Shown piece by piece: positions 6,921-9,250 of a DNA stretch of 9,250 nt. Source of the DNA: CAZCWX01 sp964502465 (GTDB lineage: Bacteria; Desulfobacterota; Binatia; Bin18); assembly GCA_964502465.1 (NCBI GenBank), contig CAZCWX010000417.1, positions 1 through 9,250 of the forward strand. Direction: 5' to 3'. The stretch's first letter is position 1. Each line of letters starts with the position of its first letter. The position numbers and the translations under genes are program-made. The notes beneath the pieces are model-generated. The model was not told where the DNA came from. It was given only the letters and a program-made list of their open reading frames with translations, and did no database searches.

Positions 6921-6942
6921 AAAGGTTCCTTAAAGGTTCCTT
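6921..6942 (+). repeat. Perfect 11-bp tandem repeat between convergent genes
   Basis: AAAGGTTCCTT occurs twice in immediate tandem, 12 bp before the end of the convergent minus-strand gene. Each copy contains the palindrome AAGG-TT-CCTT, so the pair can fold several ways. Lack of a GC-rich stem argues against a strong terminator. The surrounding stretch 6761-6954 holds no gene I can support. Confidence 0.55.
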
Positions 6943-6954
6943 GAACTGGATTAG

Positions 6955-7269
6955 CTATCCTGTGAGAGGCACATAGAGACTTGGTCGTGTCGGAGTAGCC
7001 TTTGCCTCTCGACCTGCCTTCAGTCGCACGAATACGACAGGTTTGCCCTCGCTCCCATAGGTATCCAGTAATTCGAGGTTGTACAGGCGCATTTCGGGAT
7101 CGTCTTCAGGAAGGATGACGAGCTCAAAATTGTCTGGCAATGAGTTGAGTACCCGCGGTTCCGCGAGCAGATAGTGCATCAGATCCCCTAGCAGGGCAAT
7201 ATTCCGCTCAACAACATTCTTAGGTGTCTTAGTCAGGGTAGTTACTTTTTTCTTTGTTGCTCCAGCCAT
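6955..7269 (-). CDS. Small conserved-looking protein of unknown function (possibly DUF5647-like)
   Basis: A 104-residue soluble protein without signal peptide or membrane segment. A basic N-terminus (ATKKKVTTLTKTPKN) precedes a helix (about 19-40), then LPDNFELVILPEDDPEM (44-60), NLELLDTYGSEGKPVVFVRL (64-83) and a disordered tail. The alternation of an LPDN turn, a hydrophobic strand, an acidic ILPEDDPE segment and a late KPVVFVRLK strand recalls, from memory, the uncharacterised DUF5647 family; this needs a profile search. GGAGG 8 nt before the ATG supports the start. The upstream end overlaps a 44-codon frame, suggesting translational coupling. It is transcribed towards the PEP-CTERM gene. 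No function is proposed. Confidence 0.65.
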   Translation of the reverse strand: MAGATKKKVTTLTKTPKNVVERNIALLGDLMHYLLAEPRVLNSLPDNFELVILPEDDPEMRLYNLELLDTYGSEGKPVVFVRLKAGREAKATPTRPSLYVPLTG

Positions 7270-7376
7270 TGCTCGTACCTCCGCCTGTACTTCTTCCAGT
7301 TGTCAGCCAGATCTTTATGGGCAACTTTCATAGTTGACATCTTGCAGCCAGTTGCATACTCAACAGACAAAAACAT
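7242..7376 (-). CDS. Possible 44-codon small protein overlapping the downstream start
   Basis: This short frame would end 28 nt inside the gene that starts at 7269. Its second half is strongly charged and helical in character: KVAHKDLADNWKKYRRRY followed by EQWLEQQRKK. An inner ATG at 7331 would give a 29-residue version. No convincing ribosome binding site precedes either start, which is the main objection. The overlap geometry, same strand and non-random composition are in favour: the small frame contains the ribosome binding site of the following gene, a usual coupling arrangement. It resembles no family I can name; a two-gene cassette with the following small gene is conceivable. Confidence 0.3.
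   Translation of the reverse strand: MFLSVEYATGCKMSTMKVAHKDLADNWKKYRRRYEQWLEQQRKK
7334..7360 (+). promoter_or_regulatory. Weak candidate promoter for the DUF35 gene
   Basis: TTGACA (7334-7339) is followed after 15 nt by CATACT (7355-7360), a 4-of-6 match to the -10 consensus with a spacer shorter than ideal. It would give a leader of about 20 nt before the ATG at 7389. It lies inside the possible minus-strand 44-codon frame, so one or both predictions may be wrong. Confidence 0.25.
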
Positions 7377-7388
7377 GTAGGAGATGCT

Positions 7389-7805
7389 ATGCCTACTCGC
7401 AGCGAACGACCACGCCCGGTTGCCGATGAATGCTCACAACCTTTTTGGCAGGCGGCTCAGCGGCATCAGCTTGTCATCCAGCGATGTCAGGACTGTGGCT
7501 ACTTCAATCATCCTCCGCGACCAGCGTGCGACGCCTGCCAGTCGCAATCTCTCCAGTTTGAACCGGTCAGTGGCCGAGGCGCGATCTATAGCTTTACCAT
7601 TATGCATCAACCCAACATCGCCGGGTTTGAGGATCAGATTCCCTATCTTAACATCCTGGTGGAATTGGCAGAGCAGCCCTTGTTGCTGATGGTCTCGAGC
7701 TTGCCGATCTCTGAACGGGAGAAGGTGCGGATTGGGGCACGGGTTGAAGTGTATTTTGAAAAGGTTGATGCTGAGCTGACGTTGCCCCAGTTTCAACTTG
7801 TATGA
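7389..7805 (+). CDS. DUF35 zinc-ribbon/OB-fold protein, acyl-CoA-binding partner of a thiolase
   Basis: A 138-residue protein of the DUF35 (OB-fold acyl-CoA-associated) family. The N-terminal helix with FWQAAQRHQLVIQRC leads into a rubredoxin-like zinc ribbon with C33-x2-C36 and C47-x2-C50. The OB-fold follows with GRGAIYSFTIMHQP (62-75), NILVELAEQPLLLMVSSL (88-105), IGARVEVYFEKVD (115-127) and a final strand. Family members usually form tight complexes with thiolase-fold enzymes or MaoC-like hydratases; the ChsH2 DUF35 domain bound to the aldolase Ltp2 in steroid side-chain degradation is the model case. AGGAG 5 nt upstream supports the ATG; an out-of-frame ATG lies 5 nt before it. The thiolase-like gene follows 125 nt downstream, so the two probably form one complex. 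Confidence 0.9.
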   Translation: MPTRSERPRPVADECSQPFWQAAQRHQLVIQRCQDCGYFNHPPRPACDACQSQSLQFEPVSGRGAIYSFTIMHQPNIAGFEDQIPYLNILVELAEQPLLLMVSSLPISEREKVRIGARVEVYFEKVDAELTLPQFQLV

Positions 7806-7837
7806 AATGAAGGTTTCGTATGACACCGCGTTCATGC

Positions 7838-7914
7838 TTCGACAGGCTCAGCACGAACGGGTACCTAATCGAACAGCAGTAAATCCGTTCACCCTGAGCT
7901 CGTCGAAGGGTGAA
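7838..7914. repeat. REP-like inverted repeat pair
   Basis: Two arms of 23 nt (7838-7860 and 7885-7907) are inverted with 18 of 23 positions pairing; both carry TTCGAC...GCTCAG...GAACGG when read in the same sense. The right arm also contains a perfect 8-bp hairpin, TTCACCCT (7888-7895) with AGGGTGAA (7907-7914). The wording (CTGAGC, CGTCGAAGG) is that of dispersed intergenic palindromes common in many bacterial genomes. It sits between the DUF35 gene and the thiolase-like gene and could stabilise or end the upstream transcript. Confidence 0.7.
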
Positions 7915-7930
7915 GAAAAAAGAGACTCAT

Positions 7931-9115
7931 ATGTGGACAGGACGAGGAAAGACCGCAATCGTTGGTGTTGGCTATTCTGAACTCACGCGCCATTCTCAGA
8001 AGCCTTTGGGCTTGCTCGCACTCGACGCTTGCCAAGCCGCAATTGTTGATGCCGGAGTTCAACCTGAGTACATCGATGGACTCACGACCTATCCTGATGC
8101 ACCGTTCCTCGGCGCGGGCAATCGAGATGGTGAAGATGTGGTCAGTGTGGCATACATCATTAACCATCTTCCCGTAGCGCCGGACATCCGTTGGTACGCC
8201 CAGATTGAGACTGGCATGATCGCCAGCCCGGCCATCGAGTCCGTGCATGCATTGATCGCAGGCGCATGTGACTATGTCCTTGTCTGGCGAGCCCTGCATC
8301 AACCCCGAGGCCGCTACGGTGCCTGGTCGAGTGAACGAGCAACTGGCGAGGCGCAGTTTATGGCACCGTATGGCTGTACAAGTATTTTTCAGTGGCACGC
8401 TATGGCGTGGCAGCGCTACATGCACAAGTATGGTGCTACCCGTGAACACCTCGCGACTTTTGTGGTCAACAGTCGCCGTAATGCCAACCTGAATCCACGA
8501 GCCTTTTTTTATATCACCCCAATGACCCGCGACGATTACCTCTCTGCCCGTTGGATCGCTGAGCCATTATGCCTGTTCGATTGTGACATTCCAGTCGAAG
8601 GCTGTGTCGCCTTGGTGCTGACTACAGCAGAACGGGCACGAGACCTCCGCAATCCTCCGGCCTATGTCGCTGGCTATGGTCAGAATACGAGTCGGCGACG
8701 GACACTCTTTCACTACGCACTCGACGACTATCTGGCGTGCGGGGCCTCGCTCGCCAATAAGCTCTGGGCATCGTCCGGCCTGGGGCCACAGGATATGGAT
8801 GCAGCCCAGTTGTACGACGGTTTCAGCCCATCGACGCTCTACTGGCTCGAAGCGGCGGGTTTCTGCCCACCAGGGACAGCCTACGCTTTCATCCAAGACG
8901 GCAGGATTGCCTTGGAAGGAGAACTGCCACTGAATACCTTCGGCGGCAGCCTCAGTGAAGGCCGGCTGCATGGCATGGGGCATATCGCCGAAGCAGTGTT
9001 CCAGGTCACTGGGCGCGCAGAAAAACGCCAGATCCCGGATGCTGCTGCAGTGTGCGCAATCGATGGATCACCAATGTTGCGTGGCAGCGGTCTGGTCGTC
9101 ACGAAAGAGCCGTAA
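7931..9115 (+). CDS. SCP2-thiolase-like protein, probable Ltp2-type aldolase
   Basis: A 394-residue thiolase-superfamily enzyme of the lipid-transfer/SCP2 group. N-terminal GKTAIVGVGYSEL (6-18), ALDACQAAIVDAGVQPEYID (30-49) and GACDYVLVWRA (111-121) are typical. The usual nucleophile Cys motif is absent: the equivalent region reads QIETGMIASPAIES (91-104), arguing against thiolysis. QLYDGFSPS (293-301) places Y295 where Ltp2 aldolases have a catalytic Tyr, and PLNTFGGSLSEGRLHGMGH (333-351) matches their C-terminal signature, although the second Tyr near 344 appears as R345. It probably performs aldol or retro-aldol cleavage of an acyl-CoA with the adjacent DUF35 protein. ATG at 7931 is preferred: the alternative GTG at 7910 lies in a hairpin stem and adds seven residues (MKKKETH) unlike the family. 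Its ribosome binding site is weak (AGAG). Confidence 0.88.
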   Translation: MWTGRGKTAIVGVGYSELTRHSQKPLGLLALDACQAAIVDAGVQPEYIDGLTTYPDAPFLGAGNRDGEDVVSVAYIINHLPVAPDIRWYAQIETGMIASPAIESVHALIAGACDYVLVWRALHQPRGRYGAWSSERATGEAQFMAPYGCTSIFQWHAMAWQRYMHKYGATREHLATFVVNSRRNANLNPRAFFYITPMTRDDYLSARWIAEPLCLFDCDIPVEGCVALVLTTAERARDLRNPPAYVAGYGQNTSRRRTLFHYALDDYLACGASLANKLWASSGLGPQDMDAAQLYDGFSPSTLYWLEAAGFCPPGTAYAFIQDGRIALEGELPLNTFGGSLSEGRLHGMGHIAEAVFQVTGRAEKRQIPDAAAVCAIDGSPMLRGSGLVVTKEP

Positions 9116-9127
9116 AGCTTTCCGCAA

Positions 9128-9141
9128 TCAGCCATCAGCTA
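9128..9141 (+). repeat. TCAGCNN heptamer repeat, two units, after the thiolase-like gene
   Basis: Two TCAGC pentamers at 7-nt spacing start 13 nt after the stop codon, in the same sense as the gene. This is the fifth stop-proximal occurrence of the motif in the window. Confidence 0.45.
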
Positions 9142-9194
9142 AATTGGACCACACGACTTTGGCACACTCCAGCACTTACTGTGAACTCACCTGC

Positions 9195-9217
9195 GCCCGG
9201 CCATGAACTGGCCGGGC
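9195..9217. repeat. Perfect 9-bp GC-rich inverted repeat
   Basis: GCCCGGCCA (9195-9203) and TGGCCGGGC (9209-9217) pair perfectly around a TGAAC loop, 80 nt after the thiolase-like stop. No T run follows, so it is not a standard intrinsic terminator; an intergenic palindrome or mRNA 3'-end stabiliser is more likely. Confidence 0.65.
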
Positions 9218-9228
9218 TGCAGAACGAC

Positions 9229-9244
9229 GCCGGCTAAAGCCGGC
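9229..9244. terminator. Short GCCGGC hairpin with brief T run at window end
   Basis: GCCGGC (9229-9234) is repeated as its own complement at 9239-9244 around a TAAA loop, followed by only three T. With the AAAGCCGGCTTT core it is a possible weak terminator for the thiolase-like gene, or the start of a dispersed repeat cut by the window edge. Confidence 0.35.
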
Positions 9245-9250
9245 TTTCAG

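Noticed and set aside
6829..6933. Open plus-strand frame reading VPVYELHSEGGGVSIPEKVP near its end
   Set aside because: Its composition is protein-like, but it has no start with a ribosome binding site and only 34 codons between stops; at most a gene remnant.
6714..6944. 76-codon plus-strand frame overlapping the end of the PEP-CTERM gene
   Set aside because: It overlaps the sorting-signal coding region in another frame, shows no recognisable protein pattern and has no ribosome binding site.
7885..7914. Insertion sequence end or transposon remnant
   Set aside because: There is no transposase and no target duplication; the pattern fits a dispersed intergenic palindrome.
7910..7930. GTG start adding MKKKETH to the thiolase-like protein
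   Set aside because: The codon lies inside a palindromic repeat stem and the added residues are unlike the family.

Overview
The window reads as chromosomal DNA of a Gram-negative, metabolically versatile bacterium of roughly mid-50s GC content (judged by eye). The gene set is acyl-CoA chemistry: an enoyl-CoA hydratase-family protein, two class III CoA-transferases, a MeaB-type GTPase, a zinc alcohol dehydrogenase, and a DUF35 protein with an SCP2-thiolase-like partner. One protein ends in a PEP-CTERM sorting signal, which is known only from Gram-negative-type envelopes. The mix fits uncultured soil or sponge-associated lineages formerly placed in Deltaproteobacteria (Binatota or Entotheonella-like), but that placement is inference.

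Layout. Positions 1-340 hold no convincing complete gene: a Cys/Gly-rich open frame on the minus strand runs off the left edge, followed by a degenerate 9-bp tandem repeat and a short TCAGC-type repeat. An enoyl-CoA hydratase-family gene (minus, 341-1117) is divergent from a plus-strand series: CaiB-family CoA-transferase 1 (1268-2494), CaiB-family CoA-transferase 2 (2621-3841), MeaB-like GTPase (3999-4991) and zinc alcohol dehydrogenase (5019-6113). Then come a small membrane protein with a PEP-CTERM tail (6293-6760), a convergent small uncharacterised gene (minus, 6955-7269) possibly coupled to an overlapping 44-codon frame, and a DUF35 zinc-ribbon/OB-fold gene (7389-7805) followed by its likely thiolase-fold partner (7931-9115). 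GC-rich inverted repeats close the window.

How the genes may work together. The transferases would activate a carboxylic acid to its CoA ester, the crotonase-family protein would hydrate or isomerise an unsaturated acyl-CoA, and the dehydrogenase would oxidise an alcohol. The DUF35/thiolase pair would form or cleave a C-C bond in a manner like steroid side-chain aldolases. MeaB normally chaperones a B12-dependent acyl-CoA mutase, but no mutase is visible here. The actual substrate cannot be read from the sequence.

The most unusual non-coding feature is a family of 7-nt-periodic intergenic repeats (TCAGCNN and AGCCTNN). They lie just downstream of five stop codons, oriented with the preceding gene, and in two gaps they build into long imperfect palindromes. 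Other points of interest are a crotonase with an atypical catalytic residue set, a PEP-CTERM tail on a protein without a normal signal peptide, and a REP-like hairpin that decides the start codon of the thiolase-like gene.
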